Shown here piece after piece: positions 63,442 to 64,000 of a stretch of DNA of 64,000 bases. The notes beneath the pieces were generated by a model. It had not been told where the DNA came from. It worked only from the letters and a program-made list of their open reading frames with translations, and did no database searches. Position 1 is the first letter of the stretch, and each line of letters opens with the position of its first letter. The DNA is from Gelidibacter mesophilus DSM 14095 (lineage in GTDB: Bacteria; Bacteroidota; Bacteroidia; Flavobacteriales; Flavobacteriaceae): positions 1-64,000 of the forward strand of contig NZ_AUHD01000016.1 in assembly GCF_000423005.1 (NCBI RefSeq), read 5' to 3'. The translations under genes and the position numbers were made by a program.

Positions 63442-64000
63442 ATGACTATGAAGCTTAACCTTTCAGAAGTAAATCCGAAACAAAATATTATTATTAAAGG
63501 CGCCAACCTCCACAACCTCAAAAACATGGATGTGGTCATTCCGCGCAATAAATTAGTGGTCATTACAGGGTTATCAGGTTCGGGAAAGTCAAGTTTAGCT
63601 TTTGATACTTTATACGCTGAAGGTCAAAGACGCTATGTAGAAAGTTTATCTAGTTATGCCCGTCAGTTCTTAGGAAGGCTCAACAAGCCAAAAGTAGATT
63701 ATATCAAAGGAATTGCTCCGGCTATTGCCATAGAGCAAAAAGTGAATTCTACCAACCCTCGATCCACTGTAGGGACAACCACCGAAATTTATGATTATTT
63801 AAAATTGCTATTTGCAAGAATAGGCAAAACCTACTCTCCTATCTCTGGTAATCTAGTCAAAAAACATACGACTGCCGATGTTCTCAATTTGGTGAAAACA
63901 TTTGACGACGGTGAAAAACTTCTCCTTCTCGCTCCAATTATTCTAGAAGAAGGCCGTACCATGGTCGATAAATTAAAAGTATTGCAGCAGCAAGGTTATG
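63442..64000 (+). CDS. uvrA: Excinuclease ABC subunit A, N-terminal part (cut by window end)
   Basis: 186 codons up to the window edge. The opening [20 protein letters not shown], Walker [21 protein letters not shown], and [18 protein letters not shown] with [21 protein letters not shown] are the classic UvrA N-terminus. It recognises DNA damage with UvrB. Two in-frame ATG codons (63442 and 63448) are possible starts. It is divergent from the sigma factor gene. Confidence 0.96.
   Translation, partial: MTMKLNLSEVNPKQNIIIKGANLHNLKNMDVVIPRNKLVVITGLSGSGKSSLAFDTLYAEGQRRYVESLSSYARQFLGRLNKPKVDYIKGIAPAIAIEQKVNSTNPRSTVGTTTEIYDYLKLLFARIGKTYSPISGNLVKKHTTADVLNLVKTFDDGEKLLLLAPIILEEGRTMVDKLKVLQQQGY

Noticed and set aside
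1-64000. CRISPR arrays, tRNA, rRNA genes or a prophage
   Set aside because: No regularly spaced repeats, no cloverleaf-like sequences and no phage structural genes were seen in the intergenic regions inspected.

Overview
The window is AT-rich bacterial DNA that looks like a chromosome segment of a (probably marine) member of the Flavobacteriaceae, phylum Bacteroidota. The evidence is the set of gene families (parE/parC with a small membrane gene between them, BatA-type protein, TonB receptor with a carboxypeptidase-like N-terminal domain, flavobacterial small lipoproteins), repeated TAnnTTTG promoter -7 boxes just upstream of genes, weak ribosome binding sites, and low GC. No rRNA, tRNA or CRISPR array was seen.

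Layout. 1-320: right end of an IS3-type insertion sequence cut by the window edge, then a decayed stretch. 649-8812: one end of a surface-polysaccharide locus. An ATP-grasp/HAD pair on the minus strand diverges from a plus-strand block of sugar aminotransferase, UDP-sugar 4,6-dehydratase, Wza-like export lipoprotein and Wzc-like copolymerase/tyrosine kinase, which closes with a strong terminator. 8963-14765: housekeeping genes (proline dehydrogenase, aroB, DinB-like, Lrp/AsnC, M14 carboxypeptidase, XRE regulator, small lipoprotein). 15336-17063: a methyltransferase and a CPBP-like membrane protein.

17599-29047 is the accessory highlight: a compact, colinear NRPS/PKS biosynthetic cluster. Protein 1 (2213 aa) is A-T-KS-AT-T-aminotransferase; protein 2 (1325 aa) is C-A-T-TE; the third gene is an Sfp-type phosphopantetheinyl transferase that can activate the carriers. 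The logic is: load one amino acid (pocket residues look proline-like), extend it with one malonyl unit, convert the beta-ketone to an amine by the integrated PLP aminotransferase, condense with a second amino acid (pocket looks glycine-like), and release by thioesterase. There is no ketoreductase, so a short peptide containing a vicinal-diamine (beta,gamma-diamino) acid is the expected scaffold. No dedicated exporter or regulator is apparent next to it.

29388-64000 is mostly core genome: topoisomerase IV (parE, parC), ychF, ferredoxin, acyl-CoA reductase, serC-serA, small conserved membrane/lipoproteins, a histidine-rich TonB receptor unit, folE, a LolD-like ATPase, a DUF2400-type protein, a GAF histidine kinase, S10 and M61 peptidases, a GT2 enzyme, a BatA-type protein, a dihydroorotase-like protein without its metal ligands, an esterase, an MBL hydrolase, a large conserved unknown, bcp, nth, an ECF sigma factor and the start of uvrA. 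Several very small genes (45-57 codons) were read directly from the DNA at 29388, 34702, 46392, 46552 and 62410.
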